This document shows positions 36,553 through 45,793 of a stretch of 64,000 bases of DNA, one piece after another. Source of the DNA: Acinetobacter sp. C32I (GTDB lineage: Bacteria; Pseudomonadota; Gammaproteobacteria; Pseudomonadales; Moraxellaceae). The stretch spans positions 2,108,001 to 2,172,000 of the forward strand of contig NZ_CP098480.1 of the NCBI RefSeq assembly GCF_023702715.1. The letters are read 5' to 3'. A program made the translations under genes and the position numbers. The notes beneath the pieces are model-generated. The model ran no database searches and was not told the DNA's origin. It saw nothing but the letters and a program-made list of their open reading frames with translations. Within the stretch, counting starts at the first letter, position 1. Each line of letters begins with the position of its first letter.

Positions 36553-37782
36553 TTAAAAAATACGTTTATCGTCTTTCTGGCGTTTTGGTAACTTATCCAT
36601 TTGTTGCAATACGGCTTGTGCAATATTGAGATAACTGTCTGCGGCTGCATCCTTTGCGATCACACTTGGTGTGCCTTTATCTGCATGTTCACGAATTTTT
36701 GCATCTAAAGGTAAATGACCGAGCAAAGGAATATGATATTGCTCTGACAACTGATCACCGCCGCCTGTACCAAAGATTTGCTCTTCATGACCACAATTCG
36801 AGCAAATATGCGTCGACATATTTTCAATCACACCGAGTACAGGAATATTCACTTTATTAAATAATTCAATACCCTTGGTTGCATCCATCAACGCAACATT
36901 CTGTGGCGTGGTAACAATCACTGCACCTGTCACAGGAATACGTTGTGCCAGAGTCAGTTGGATATCGCCTGTGCCAGGTGGCATATCAATCACCAATACA
37001 TCTAGATCAGGCCATAAAGTCTGATTGAATAACTGCATCAATGCACCAGTGGCTTTTGGACCACGCCATGCCACAGGCGTATTATGCGCACCAATTAAAT
37101 GCCCAATCGACAGCACCGCCATACCATAAGCATCTAAGGGCACAAAGTGTTCATTTTCAATCTGCGGGGTTCTGCCCGCATTGCCCAACATGGTTGGGAT
37201 ACTTGGTCCGTAAATATCGGCATCCAAGACACCGACTTTTAAACCGAGTTGTTGTAATGCAAGTGCAAGGTTGACCGTGGTGGTAGATTTACCTACGCCG
37301 CCTTTACCCGAGGAAACTAAAATCACATTTTGGATACGCGGATGTGCAGCCACATCGCGTTGTTGTGGTGCAGCTTTTTGAATCGGAGGATTATTCGGAT
37401 CAGCTTCCGCTTTAGGTGACGCATCCATCACAGGAGGTAAATTGCTGTTTTCTGCTTTTGGCTTTGATGAGCAACTATGACCTGCTTCACCATGCGCCGC
37501 ATGTTTTTGTTGGATAATATGTAAGTTTAATTCTTGGATACCGCATTTTTCCAAGGCTTCAGCCAGTTCGTCATGAATCTGCTGTAAATGATCTTTTTCT
37601 TCAGGAAAGGTATTCACTGTAAGTTGTAAAATACGGCCTTGTACATTCACTTGGCTAATGCGTTCTTTGAGCGCATTGTCTGAATGTGGCAGTACATAAT
37701 TTTGTAGAACTGTTTGAATCTCGTCTTCCTTCACTTCTTGTGCTGGTGAAAAAACAGATTTTAAGGAAGAAAGCCACGACAT
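36553..37782 (-). CDS. apbC: Iron-sulfur cluster carrier protein ApbC/Mrp
   Basis: A P-loop ATPase of the Mrp/NBP35 family that carries and delivers Fe-S clusters. The 409-residue protein has an N-terminal DUF59/MIP18-like domain (about residues 15-90), a linker rich in Pro, Ala and Lys, and then the ATPase domain. The deviant Walker A, SSGKGGVGKSTT, is near residue 157-168. IDMPPGTGDIQLTL and the cluster-binding CSNCGHEEQIFG (CxxC) follow. A GGAG ribosome binding site precedes ATG 37782. In many gammaproteobacteria mrp is divergent from metG; here about 4 kb of small genes lie between them. Confidence 0.94.
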   Translation of the reverse strand: MSWLSSLKSVFSPAQEVKEDEIQTVLQNYVLPHSDNALKERISQVNVQGRILQLTVNTFPEEKDHLQQIHDELAEALEKCGIQELNLHIIQQKHAAHGEAGHSCSSKPKAENSNLPPVMDASPKAEADPNNPPIQKAAPQQRDVAAHPRIQNVILVSSGKGGVGKSTTTVNLALALQQLGLKVGVLDADIYGPSIPTMLGNAGRTPQIENEHFVPLDAYGMAVLSIGHLIGAHNTPVAWRGPKATGALMQLFNQTLWPDLDVLVIDMPPGTGDIQLTLAQRIPVTGAVIVTTPQNVALMDATKGIELFNKVNIPVLGVIENMSTHICSNCGHEEQIFGTGGGDQLSEQYHIPLLGHLPLDAKIREHADKGTPSVIAKDAAADSYLNIAQAVLQQMDKLPKRQKDDKRIF

Positions 37783-38046
37783 TTTGTTTACTCCAAAAAC
37801 AGATCAACATTTCACTGAGTTTGGCTAGTTTAGCAGTATTGGAGAATTGACGCTCATATCAAAGCAGATAATTGCTCATTTTTTATAGCAACTTTTCTGC
37901 TTTAAATTTCAATCTTCAGCAACTGATACTTTTCACAGGAATGGGATATCTTGTTAAGCTGATCATATCGACCATGAAAAATATGGGATTACGCTTTCAT
38001 CATATGCAGAGTCACATGATGTTTATGCTTCACTTGGGAGTATTCA

Positions 38047-38718
38047 ATGACACGATATTATTTAGTGATATGTAGTTTATTTGCTTGCTTCCCGCTATTC
38101 GCTCAAGAATCGATTAATCCTGCTGTTTATCAATTGCCACCACAAACAGAAATTGTGGTAAATGAACAAACCCCTTCGTCTGAAATTAAGATATCAATTA
38201 GAATCAGCCCAGAAAAAAATGGATTAAAGATTCAATTATTTAAGACAAGCAACTCAGAGCGACTTAATCGGCATGCTTTAGCACTTGCGCAACAGATAAA
38301 GCCAGAGGATTTACCCACTCAGGAGGCTTCGGCAGAACAACGTGATCACAATAATCAACGCCTATTCTCAAACTACGAGCAAGTTTATTATTTTATTTCC
38401 ATGCAAGATCAAGCTGTTATACAACGTATTCGACGGGTTGCATCACCGTCGTCCTTAACTGAAATGGCCTGTTTGCTTTTACAAAAAAGTGTTCCATTAG
38501 AAGGTGAATCGTTCAGATTGAATGTCAAACTCTACATCGATAAAGAAGGAAAAATACACCTCCAAGAAACTCAGCCATCCTTAGAAACAGCATTAATGAA
38601 TCAGCTTTTCCCTGATCAAAAACGTACTCAGCCCTTTTATAAGATTTTCGATCTAGAACGCCAACAATACATTGATATGCCCATCAATCAACCAGTACGA
38701 TTTATTTGCACGGCCTGA
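38047..38718 (+). CDS. Secreted protein of unknown function, 223 aa
   Basis: I do not recognise this family. A signal peptide (MTRYYLVICSLFACFPLFA) is followed by a hydrophilic mature protein of about 200 residues. It includes two cysteines, one in MACLLLQKSV and one in the C-terminal RFICTA, which could form a disulfide in the periplasm. The stretch FRLNVKLYIDKEGKIHLQE reads like alternating beta strands, reminiscent of the C-terminal domains of TonB-like periplasmic proteins, but this is weak. A GGGAG ribosome binding site precedes ATG 38047. The gene is flanked by convergent and divergent neighbours, so it is probably monocistronic. Confidence 0.68.
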   Translation: MTRYYLVICSLFACFPLFAQESINPAVYQLPPQTEIVVNEQTPSSEIKISIRISPEKNGLKIQLFKTSNSERLNRHALALAQQIKPEDLPTQEASAEQRDHNNQRLFSNYEQVYYFISMQDQAVIQRIRRVASPSSLTEMACLLLQKSVPLEGESFRLNVKLYIDKEGKIHLQETQPSLETALMNQLFPDQKRTQPFYKIFDLERQQYIDMPINQPVRFICTA

Positions 38719-38746
38719 TAGAAACCAATTTAAAAATATTCAAATA

Positions 38747-38780
38747 AAAATCCTCAAACATACGTTACATATGTTTGAGG
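38747..38780 (-). terminator. Intrinsic terminator of the LEA-like gene
   Basis: Eleven-base arms (CCTCAAACATA and TATGTTTGAGG) followed in the minus direction by ATTTTTATTT. Confidence 0.78.
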
Positions 38781-38812
38781 AAGATCTTCAGTCGATCACT
38801 GGGTTAGCAAGC

Positions 38813-39262
38813 TTAACCTTTGAATTTATTGATGGTATCTGTTGCAGCTTTCTTTAAATCATCCAATTTATGGCTTGCTTGGGCTTTTAGATCATCAAAC
38901 TTTGCAGCAGCTTCATCTTTCAATTCCGATGCTTTGGCTTTGGCATCATCCAGTTTATGGCCAGCTTCTTCTTTAAACTGATCAAACTTATCTTGAACTG
39001 CGTGTTGGGTATCTTCAAGTTTGGCTTTGATATCATCCACTTTAGATGAAACAGCCTCTTTACCTGCTGCATTTTGCTCAGAGACATCTTTCTTTAAATC
39101 ATCAAGGGCTTTTTCACCTTTTAACTTAAGCTCCTCCGCGGAGTGTTTTAAGTCATCCACTGCTTTTTCACCTTGTAGCTGAGCTTCTTTTGCTTTGTAT
39201 TTTAAGTCATTACCCAATTCTGCTGCTTGGTCTTTTAATTCATCAAGTTTTTCGTTTGTCAT
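38813..39262 (-). CDS. Helix-repeat, LEA/hydrophilin-like protein, 149 aa
   Basis: A highly charged, cysteine-free protein with no signal peptide. It is built from repeats of about eleven residues with Lys, Asp, Glu and Ala in amphipathic order, for example KLDDLKKAA, KALDDLKKDV, KFDDLKAQA and KLDDAKAKA. This undecad pattern is that of group 3 late-embryogenesis-abundant proteins and related bacterial stress proteins, which protect proteins or membranes during drying or freezing. Hydrophilins with a role in desiccation tolerance have been described in Acinetobacter baumannii; whether this is an orthologue cannot be told here. A GAGGAAA ribosome binding site precedes ATG 39262, and a terminator follows. 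Confidence 0.8.
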   Translation of the reverse strand: MTNEKLDELKDQAAELGNDLKYKAKEAQLQGEKAVDDLKHSAEELKLKGEKALDDLKKDVSEQNAAGKEAVSSKVDDIKAKLEDTQHAVQDKFDQFKEEAGHKLDDAKAKASELKDEAAAKFDDLKAQASHKLDDLKKAATDTINKFKG

Positions 39263-39449
39263 GATATTTCCTCACTATAGGTAAAAAACATATTGTTTGG
39301 ATCAGTCTTAGTTATACCGTGTTTGAGGTTTTTTTTTGCCCATTGCTGCAAATTGAAACAAATGGGATACAGGAAGATTCAATTGATTGCGGATTGATAA
39401 AGCTTTTAATTTTTAGATATAAAAATCATATAAATGAATAACATCCCAT

Positions 39450-39986
39450 TTATTCAACAAAATCAGATCGTAGAATCTCATACAGCACATGCCAGCTTAA
39501 AGGATGCTCTGAGGCTAAAGCGGGATGCTGAAAGTTAGACACTTTTTTCATCTGTAATTTTCGCATCACGGCTTGTGATTTGGCATTTTCCAAAGTGGTA
39601 AATGCAACAACTTTCTCCAGTTTCAATTGATCAAAAGCAAATGCAAGTGCCGCTTGGGCAGCTTCTGGTGCATAACCCTGCCCCCAATAGGCTTGATCGA
39701 GTCGCCATCCAATTTCCACACAAGGCGAAAATGAAAATTGTGTCGGTTGATCATGCAAACCAACAAAACCAATAAACTGTTGATTGTGCTTTAACTCAAC
39801 CGCCCATAAGCCCCAGCCTTGTGCGTCGATAATTGATTTCATTTTATCGATCATGGCATCGCTTTCTGCTCGAGTCAGAAGTTTGGGGAAATACTCCATC
39901 ACTTGTGGATTGGTCCCCATTGCGGCAAAGGATGCATAGTCCTCTACTTGCCATTGTCTTAAGCGTAATCGTGCAGTTTCGATCAT
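39450..39986 (-). CDS. GNAT-family N-acetyltransferase (RimJ/RimL type)
   Basis: The 178-residue protein opens with IETARLRLRQWQVEDYASF, the standard start of RimJ/RimL-type acetyltransferases. It continues with FIGFVGLH, EIGWRLDQAYWGQGYAPEAAQAALAF (the acetyl-CoA pyrophosphate-binding region) and FTTLENAKSQAVMRKLQMKK. It acetylates an amino group of an unknown substrate using acetyl-CoA. I choose ATG 39986 because the family starts there; a TTG thirteen codons upstream is in frame but unlikely. It is divergent from the unknown gene pair at 40096-41124. Confidence 0.87.
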   Translation of the reverse strand: MIETARLRLRQWQVEDYASFAAMGTNPQVMEYFPKLLTRAESDAMIDKMKSIIDAQGWGLWAVELKHNQQFIGFVGLHDQPTQFSFSPCVEIGWRLDQAYWGQGYAPEAAQAALAFAFDQLKLEKVVAFTTLENAKSQAVMRKLQMKKVSNFQHPALASEHPLSWHVLYEILRSDFVE

Positions 39987-40095
39987 TTTTACAACCAATA
40001 AATTTGTATTAAAAACTATTAACAATATAAGGAGATAGTTCGGATATACTTCCGCAATATCTCAATCATAGACCTCGTTGTCAGAATTACCTAAT

Positions 40096-40593
40096 ATGAA
40101 TGAAAATGAACTCTTAGAAATTCAGCAGGAACTTCAAGCCCAAGAAAAACGTTTGAAGTATATTCTTTCAAGTAAAAGAAGAATCCAGAACATGATTCTT
40201 TCATTTGAAAAGGATCTTGCTGAACAGTTAATCCCAGTGATTGATCAACAGAGTGATGATAAAGCACCTGTTGAAAGCAGTCTGGCGCTTACGATCTGCT
40301 GGAAATTTTCTAAAGCTGAATTTCCTAAAACCGAACATTGGTGCAGTGAACTCAGTATTACTGAGCTTGAATTCACAGATGAATTTACGGTGGCATTAAA
40401 AGCACAAGCGTGGTTAGGAACTTTAGGCAGTGATGAACTTTGGCAGACGCCAATGTTTGCTGAAATTACCCTTGATCCGAAAACGGACGGCTTAAAGAGC
40501 TATCACATTCATTTCCTATCCAAAGGAAAGATTATCTCTTTAAGAAAAAATTCAAAGCACAGTGTCACAGTAAAACAAATGCAGAGTATGTAA
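40096..40593 (+). CDS. Unknown protein, first of a tandem paralog pair, 165 aa
   Basis: I do not recognise the family. The start at ATG 40096 is chosen because it lines up with the start of the next gene; a TTG at 40078 is in frame. The N-terminal 50 residues form a charged coiled coil with the conserved segment SSKRRIQNMILSFEKDLAE. Next come a conserved CWKFSKAEF, a WC pair, and a C-terminal beta-rich part (AWLGTLGSDELWQTP; KSYHIHFLS). There is no signal peptide or membrane segment. The paralog at 40666 shares the same layout with diverged sequence. Confidence 0.65.
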   Translation: MNENELLEIQQELQAQEKRLKYILSSKRRIQNMILSFEKDLAEQLIPVIDQQSDDKAPVESSLALTICWKFSKAEFPKTEHWCSELSITELEFTDEFTVALKAQAWLGTLGSDELWQTPMFAEITLDPKTDGLKSYHIHFLSKGKIISLRKNSKHSVTVKQMQSM

Positions 40594-40665
40594 TCCTTCG
40601 GGATGCATACTTTTTTCTCAACTTAATAATCAAAAACTCATAGATAAAACGACTCAAAATCGAAT

Positions 40666-41124
40666 ATGAATAAAGAAGAACTTGCACTGCAAAAACAAGA
40701 AGATGAAAGGTATGTAAAGTGGTCAAAATATGTTTATTCCAGCAAAAGAAGAATTCAACGTAGAATCTTGGCTATAGAGCGTGATATTGCCCAAACTATT
40801 CTTCAATTCAAGACATATAAACAAAGCGAAGACTTAGAAACCTTGATTGCTTTTTTAAGTTGCTGGAAATTTTCTAAAGTAAATTTTGGTCAAAATACAT
40901 TCTGGTGCGATACAGTCTATTTTAATGAATTCACAATTCAAGATGATCGTACGTTTACATTTAGTGGACATGCTTGGATTGGCTTTACTGAGAATACAGA
41001 GAAACAATGGCAAGTACCCTGTTCAGGTTATTTCACCATGAATGGACATCAAACTAAACTCAAAAGCTACGGTGTTTATTTCTACCACGAAACAAAAAAG
41101 CTTCAGTTAATTAAAAGTACTTAA
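40666..41124 (+). CDS. Unknown protein, second of a tandem paralog pair, 152 aa
   Basis: A paralog of the preceding gene. SSKRRIQRRILAIERDIAQ, CWKFSKVNF, a WC pair, HAWIGFTENTEKQWQVP and KSYGVYFY align with its neighbour in order and spacing. The gap of 72 bases suggests co-transcription, though a promoter could fit. Cytoplasmic by sequence; function unknown. Its last four bases overlap the convergent membrane-protein gene. Confidence 0.65.
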   Translation: MNKEELALQKQEDERYVKWSKYVYSSKRRIQRRILAIERDIAQTILQFKTYKQSEDLETLIAFLSCWKFSKVNFGQNTFWCDTVYFNEFTIQDDRTFTFSGHAWIGFTENTEKQWQVPCSGYFTMNGHQTKLKSYGVYFYHETKKLQLIKST

Positions 41125-41576
41125 CTAAAAGCACTTTTATACTGTTTCTTGCACATCAACACATAACAACTATTTGCACTGATACAACCCACTGCAAGTA
41201 CGGGCAAAACCGCAACAAAAATGAAAAGACTCACGGCCAATGTTTCAAAATCAAAGCCATTCACTTGATCTTCAAATAAAATCAGCAGCACTAAGCTTAT
41301 CCACCCCGTAAAAAAGACCAGACTGACTTTTAGAAACTGCACCAAATCAAAAATTTTGCTGGGTAATTTCAATATTGATAAAACAATGACGTAAAAGAGA
41401 AAAGCAAGCACGATCAGAAATGGAGTGAGATATAGCATCACTTGCATCGCATTGCTGACCACATGCAATAAATGGTTTTGTTGAAAGTTTAAGAACAAAC
41501 AATAGGGAATCACAAAACTAAAAACCGATGCCACACTTGCGCAAAAAGATGCGCAAAGCAAATGCCAAGACCTCAT
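41121..41576 (-). CDS. Small four-helix membrane protein of unknown function
   Basis: The 151-residue protein has about four hydrophobic segments (near residues 8-30, 45-70, 80-102 and 112-140) with a short acidic loop, EDQVNGFDFE, between the third and fourth. It ends in a basic tail, CKKQYKSAFS. No family motif is recognised. It is convergent with the unknown paralog pair (4-base overlap) and divergent from metG, so it is probably monocistronic. Confidence 0.6.
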   Translation of the reverse strand: MRSWHLLCASFCASVASVFSFVIPYCLFLNFQQNHLLHVVSNAMQVMLYLTPFLIVLAFLFYVIVLSILKLPSKIFDLVQFLKVSLVFFTGWISLVLLILFEDQVNGFDFETLAVSLFIFVAVLPVLAVGCISANSCYVLMCKKQYKSAFS

Positions 41577-41780
41577 GATTATTTCCTTTCCTTATTGACC
41601 ATGCAGCCATTATCGATAAAGGAAATGTGTTTTGATTGAAGTACAAGTGAAGCTTGCATGAAGTCGTGAAAATAGACCCATAATGCAGCTTGAAAAGATT
41701 TCACTGAATCCCTTGTGCAAGTCGGGGCCAAGTCATGTAAAATCATCTGCCTTGCAAATACGAATGAGAGAACAATATCC

Positions 41781-43838
41781 GTGCGTAAAATTTTAGTCAC
41801 CAATGCCCTACCTTATGCCAATGGTCCTATCCATATGGGTCACTTACTCGGTTATATCCAAGCAGATATTTGGGTTCGTGCGATGCGTGCAATGGGCCAT
41901 GATGTGACTTATGTATGTGCGGATGATGCTCACGGTACAGCAATCATGCTACGCGCTGAAGCCAACGGGATTAGCCCAGAACAACAAATTGCCAATGTTC
42001 AGAAAGAACATATCCGTGACTTTGATGGTTTTGGTGTACATTTCGATCACTATGATTCAACCAATAGTGACGAGAATAAAGCACGCTCAGAAGAGATTTA
42101 TATTAAAAACCGTGAAGCAGGCAATATTGCGATTCGTCCTGTAACGCAGTTATTTGATCCTGAGAAAGGTATGTTCCTGTCTGACCGCTTCATTAAAGGC
42201 ACATGCCCGAAATGTAAATCGGAAGATCAATACGGCGACGCTTGTGAAGTGTGTGGTACAACCTATAACGCCACCGAATTAGAAAATCCACGCTCTACCT
42301 TAAGCGGTGCGACACCTGTTGAGAAATCATCGGATCACTACTTCTTTAAATTGCCGAATTTCTCAGAATACTTACAGAAATGGACCCGTGACCAAGGTCG
42401 TTTGCCTGTTTCGATCGCTAACAAGCTAGACGAATGGTTTGAGGCGGGTTTATCGGATTGGGATATTTCGCGTGATGCGCCTTATTTCGGTTTTGAAATT
42501 CCAGATGCGCCAAACAAATATTTCTATGTATGGGTTGATGCACCGATTGGTTATATGTCGAGTTTTGAAAACTACATCAAAACTAAACGTCCAGATTTAA
42601 GCTTTGATGACTTCTGGAAAAAAGACAGCGATAAAGAAGTCTATCACTTCATCGGTAAAGACATTGTGTACTTCCATGCGCTGTTCTGGCCAGCAATGCT
42701 TGAAGGTGCAAACTACCGTACGCCATCAGGTTTATTCGTGAATGGTTTCTTGACGGTGAATGGTCAGAAGATGTCGAAATCTCGCGGTACATTCATCAAA
42801 GCTGAAACCTATTTAGAACATTTGAATCCTGAATATCTACGTTATTACTTTGCGTCTAAGCTTTCTGACAAAGTTGAAGATTCTGATTTAAACCTAGATG
42901 ACTTCGTTCAAAAAGTGAATTCTGACCTTGTCGGTAAAGTGGTGAATATTGCCAGCCGTTGTGCAAAATTCATTAACACCAACTTCAATAATACTTTGTC
43001 GAATACATGTGCAGAGTCTGAACTGGTGCAAAGCTTTATTGATGCGGGTGATTCAATCGCACAAGCCTATGAAGCACGTGAATTCTCAGCTGCAATCCGT
43101 GAAATCATGGCGTTGGCTGACCGCGCGAATCAATATATCGATGAGAAAAAACCATGGGCACTTGCGAAGCAAGAAGGTCAGGAACAACAAGTTCATGATG
43201 TGTGTTCGGTGGGTATTAACCTATTCCGTCAACTTGCGATTTACTTGGCGCCTGTGTTGCCAACACTTGCAGCTCAAGTTCAAGCCTTCTTACAACTTGA
43301 AAGCTTTGACTTTGCATCACGTCAGCAGATCTTGGTTGGTCATGAAATTGCTCAATTCCAGCCATTGATGCAACGTGTTGATGCCAAAGCTGTTGCGGCA
43401 ATGGTCGATGCATCTAAAGATTCTTTAGCTGCGGCGGCAGAAGCGCCAAAAGCAGAGAAGAAAAAAGAAAAGAAAGCCGAGAAGAAGCCTGAGCCGAAAG
43501 TAGGTGAAGCTGAAATTATCGGTATTGAAGACTTTATGAAGGTTGACCTTCGTGTTGCTCAAGTACTTGAGGCAGCAACCGTTGAAGGTTCTGATAAATT
43601 GCTTCAATTGACTTTGGATGTGGGTGAAGCTGAGCCGCGTAATGTGTTTAGTGGTATCCGTGAGTTTTATCAGCCAGAAGATCTAAAAGACAAATTGGTG
43701 GTGATGGTGGCTAACCTTGCACCGCGTAAGATGCGCTTTGGTATTTCTAACGGTATGGTACTTGCCGCAGGTAATGGCGAAGGTGTTTGGGTGATTTCAC
43801 CTGAATCTGGCGCTAAACCAGGCGATAAAGTGTCTTAA
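41781..43838 (+). CDS. metG: Methionyl-tRNA synthetase
   Basis: MetG charges tRNA-Met. I use GTG 41781 (GAGAGAA upstream), giving the standard [14 protein letters not shown] start and 685 residues; an in-frame GTG 66 bases earlier adds a non-family extension. The HIGH motif is HMGH at 18-21. The zinc knuckle is CPKC-(N)-CEVC near 144-160, and KMSKS lies near residue 330. The anticodon-binding helical domain is followed by a Lys/Ala/Glu-rich linker and a C-terminal EMAP-type tRNA-binding domain ([13 protein letters not shown]), which dimerises the enzyme in long-form MetRS. A terminator follows. Confidence 0.97.
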   Translation: MRKILVTNALPYANGPIHMGHLLGYIQADIWVRAMRAMGHDVTYVCADDAHGTAIMLRAEANGISPEQQIANVQKEHIRDFDGFGVHFDHYDSTNSDENKARSEEIYIKNREAGNIAIRPVTQLFDPEKGMFLSDRFIKGTCPKCKSEDQYGDACEVCGTTYNATELENPRSTLSGATPVEKSSDHYFFKLPNFSEYLQKWTRDQGRLPVSIANKLDEWFEAGLSDWDISRDAPYFGFEIPDAPNKYFYVWVDAPIGYMSSFENYIKTKRPDLSFDDFWKKDSDKEVYHFIGKDIVYFHALFWPAMLEGANYRTPSGLFVNGFLTVNGQKMSKSRGTFIKAETYLEHLNPEYLRYYFASKLSDKVEDSDLNLDDFVQKVNSDLVGKVVNIASRCAKFINTNFNNTLSNTCAESELVQSFIDAGDSIAQAYEAREFSAAIREIMALADRANQYIDEKKPWALAKQEGQEQQVHDVCSVGINLFRQLAIYLAPVLPTLAAQVQAFLQLESFDFASRQQILVGHEIAQFQPLMQRVDAKAVAAMVDASKDSLAAAAEAPKAEKKKEKKAEKKPEPKVGEAEIIGIEDFMKVDLRVAQVLEAATVEGSDKLLQLTLDVGEAEPRNVFSGIREFYQPEDLKDKLVVMVANLAPRKMRFGISNGMVLAAGNGEGVWVISPESGAKPGDKVS

Positions 43839-43854
43839 TATATAAAACTGATGT

Positions 43855-43881
43855 AAGGGTTTCTTCGGAAGCCCTTTTTTT
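43855..43881 (+). terminator. Intrinsic terminator of metG
   Basis: AAGGGTTTC and GAAGCCCTT pair (one G-T wobble) around a TTCG tetraloop, followed by seven T. Confidence 0.88.
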
Positions 43882-43935
43882 ATTTCTATAATTCAACCAA
43901 AATATTAAATGAACGATAAATACATTAGGTAAAAC

Positions 43936-44625
43936 ATGTTCCAGAAAATAATCACCGTCTTCTTTTTCAGCATTTTTTCTTTTCAAATTGCTTTAGCTCA
44001 GGAAATTCAATCTCAATTTAGCCCTCAAGTACAACAAGCTAAAGATCAAGTTCAACTAATATTCAATACTTTATTTCAATCGGATGACGAAAACCCAAAT
44101 ATAAAAGTTGATCCTACATTAAAACAGCTACTTTCAGAAAATAAGGAGGAGAAGGCAAAAGAATATATCGATCAACAACAAAACTTATTTTTAAAGCAAA
44201 TGAATCGTTATATCAAACAAGGAGACCCAACTGCATCTGTTGCACTTTTAGAATTTGCTCTATTTTCACAAGATTCAGCGCTAAAAGAACAAATCGATCT
44301 TAAGCCAATTCAAAAGCTTTCCAATCAAAAGGATGCTTATGCAAGTTATTTGCTGGCGCAATACTATTCAACTACTGAACAATACATCCCCTTACTCGAA
44401 AAAGCAGGACAGCAAGGTTCTGTTGCTGCACAAATGACACTTGCAGATGAATATGGATTTCGACTGCCCGTTGAGCAGCAAGATGCCAAAAAAGCTGAGT
44501 TTTGGGCAAATAAAGCCAAACAGAATTTAGGTGAGGCGGCCTATACTGAGCAGAAGTGTGCACTGGCAAATTGTGATCTTGAAGAGTTTGAAATGGTGGA
44601 TTTTTCCAAGATACCCCAGCAGTAA
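43936..44625 (+). CDS. Secreted protein with Sel1/TPR-like helical repeats, 229 aa
   Basis: A signal peptide (cleavage near QIALA, residue 22) is followed by a helical protein. The C-terminal half contains Sel1-like units: AYASYLLAQYYSTTEQYIPLLEK is visible in outline, followed by GQQGSVAAQMTLADEYGFRL and DAKKAEFWANKAKQ. Sel1 repeats scaffold protein interactions. A cysteine pair (KCALANC) lies near the C terminus, in keeping with a periplasmic protein. The partner is unknown. It has its own terminator downstream. Confidence 0.72.
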   Translation: MFQKIITVFFFSIFSFQIALAQEIQSQFSPQVQQAKDQVQLIFNTLFQSDDENPNIKVDPTLKQLLSENKEEKAKEYIDQQQNLFLKQMNRYIKQGDPTASVALLEFALFSQDSALKEQIDLKPIQKLSNQKDAYASYLLAQYYSTTEQYIPLLEKAGQQGSVAAQMTLADEYGFRLPVEQQDAKKAEFWANKAKQNLGEAAYTEQKCALANCDLEEFEMVDFSKIPQQ

Positions 44626-44654
44626 GGCCATACGGTAAGACTAGAACATCCCAT

Positions 44655-44683
44655 AAAATCCGCTTACAAAAGCGGATTTTTTT
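44655..44683 (+). terminator. Intrinsic terminator
   Basis: Eleven-base arms (AAAATCCGCTT and AAGCGGATTTT) around ACAA, with seven T at the exit. It closes the Sel1-like gene at 43936-44625. Confidence 0.88.
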
Positions 44684-44754
44684 CTGCGCTCAAACACCCC
44701 ATTTTATTTGAATTCATGGTAAAAAAGTTTTTCTCTAATAAATTTAATGATTCT

Positions 44755-45732
44755 ATGAAAAAAACAGCCCTCCTCCTTTCTATCTCATTCTTGAGCAGCT
44801 TCCCTTTACTTAGCCATGCAGAAACAAGCAAAACCCTGCCGATCATTGAACAACAAAAACAGGTTGCCGGCTACTATCAACACCAAGTCGGTGATGTACA
44901 AATTACCGCCCTGCTCGATGGCACTAACTTTATGTCACCAAGCTTGTTTAAAGATATTTCACCGCAACAAGTCCAGCAAATCTTAAAGAAATACTACGCC
45001 GATCAAGATAAAGGCGTACAGACCTCCATCAATGCTTTTCTCGTCAATACAGGAAAATCACTGGTTTTAGTCGATAGCGGTGCTGCCAGTTGTTTTGGTG
45101 CACATTTAGGCTCGATTCTAAAAAACCTCGAAGCTTCAGGCTATAAACCTGAACAAGTCGATACCATTTTACTCACCCATTTGCATCCAGACCATGTCTG
45201 TGGCATCAGCAAAGATGGCGTTGCTAACTTCCCTAATGCAACTGTGTATGTATCCAATGACGAAGCCAATTATTGGCTTGATCCAAAACAGGCTGCTAAG
45301 CTTCCTAAAGACAAACAAGCGGGTTATGAAGCAACCGTAAAGCACATTAAACAGGCCATTGCCCCGTACCAAGCCCAACAACGCTTTAAAACCTATAAAC
45401 TCGGTGATGACATTCAAGGCTTTAAAGTCATTAACACGGCGGGACATACGCCTGGTCATTTTAGCTATGAATTAAAAAGCAAAGGTGAAAGCGTGGTGTT
45501 TATTGGCGATATCGTGCATTCACATACTGTGCAATTTGATCAACCTGAAACTGCGATTGAATATGATATTGATCCAAAACAAGCCGTCGCTACACGCTTA
45601 AAGCAGTTTGCTGATTTCGCCAAGAATGGACAAACCATTGCTGCTCCCCATTTACCTTTCCCAGGGATTGGGCATATTTATTCTGCTGATGGAAAAAGCT
45701 ATCAATGGATTCCTGTGCATTTTAAAGATTAA
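44755..45732 (+). CDS. Exported metallo-beta-lactamase-fold hydrolase
   Basis: The MBL-fold metal site is clear: THLHPDHVCGI provides HxHxDH, NTAGHTPGHFSYEL the next histidine, and FIGDIVHSH the bridging aspartate and nearby histidines. A signal peptide (MKKTALLLSISFLSSFPLLS, then HA) indicates export to the periplasm. I therefore prefer ATG 44755 (325 residues) over an in-frame ATG 39 bases upstream, although neither has a strong ribosome binding site. The family includes lactonases and other hydrolases. Nothing shows true beta-lactamase activity and I do not call it a resistance gene. Confidence 0.86.
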   Translation: MKKTALLLSISFLSSFPLLSHAETSKTLPIIEQQKQVAGYYQHQVGDVQITALLDGTNFMSPSLFKDISPQQVQQILKKYYADQDKGVQTSINAFLVNTGKSLVLVDSGAASCFGAHLGSILKNLEASGYKPEQVDTILLTHLHPDHVCGISKDGVANFPNATVYVSNDEANYWLDPKQAAKLPKDKQAGYEATVKHIKQAIAPYQAQQRFKTYKLGDDIQGFKVINTAGHTPGHFSYELKSKGESVVFIGDIVHSHTVQFDQPETAIEYDIDPKQAVATRLKQFADFAKNGQTIAAPHLPFPGIGHIYSADGKSYQWIPVHFKD

Positions 45733-45757
45733 GTTGCATGCACTGAGTCTAGGCAAT

Positions 45758-45785
45758 AAAAAAGCGACCTTCTCGGTCGCTTTTT
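45758..45785. terminator. Bidirectional terminator
   Basis: Eleven-base arms (AAAAAGCGACC and GGTCGCTTTTT) around TTCTC, lying between two convergent genes with A/T runs on both sides. Confidence 0.86.
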
Positions 45786-45793
45786 CTGCGCTA

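Noticed and set aside
41579..41803. Minus-strand frame across the metG leader
   Set aside because: It overlaps the metG start, has no ribosome binding site and encodes no recognisable protein.
44755..45732. Calling the exported metallo-hydrolase a beta-lactamase
   Set aside because: The fold motif HxHxDH is shared by many hydrolases. No class-specific beta-lactamase features were seen, so resistance is not claimed.
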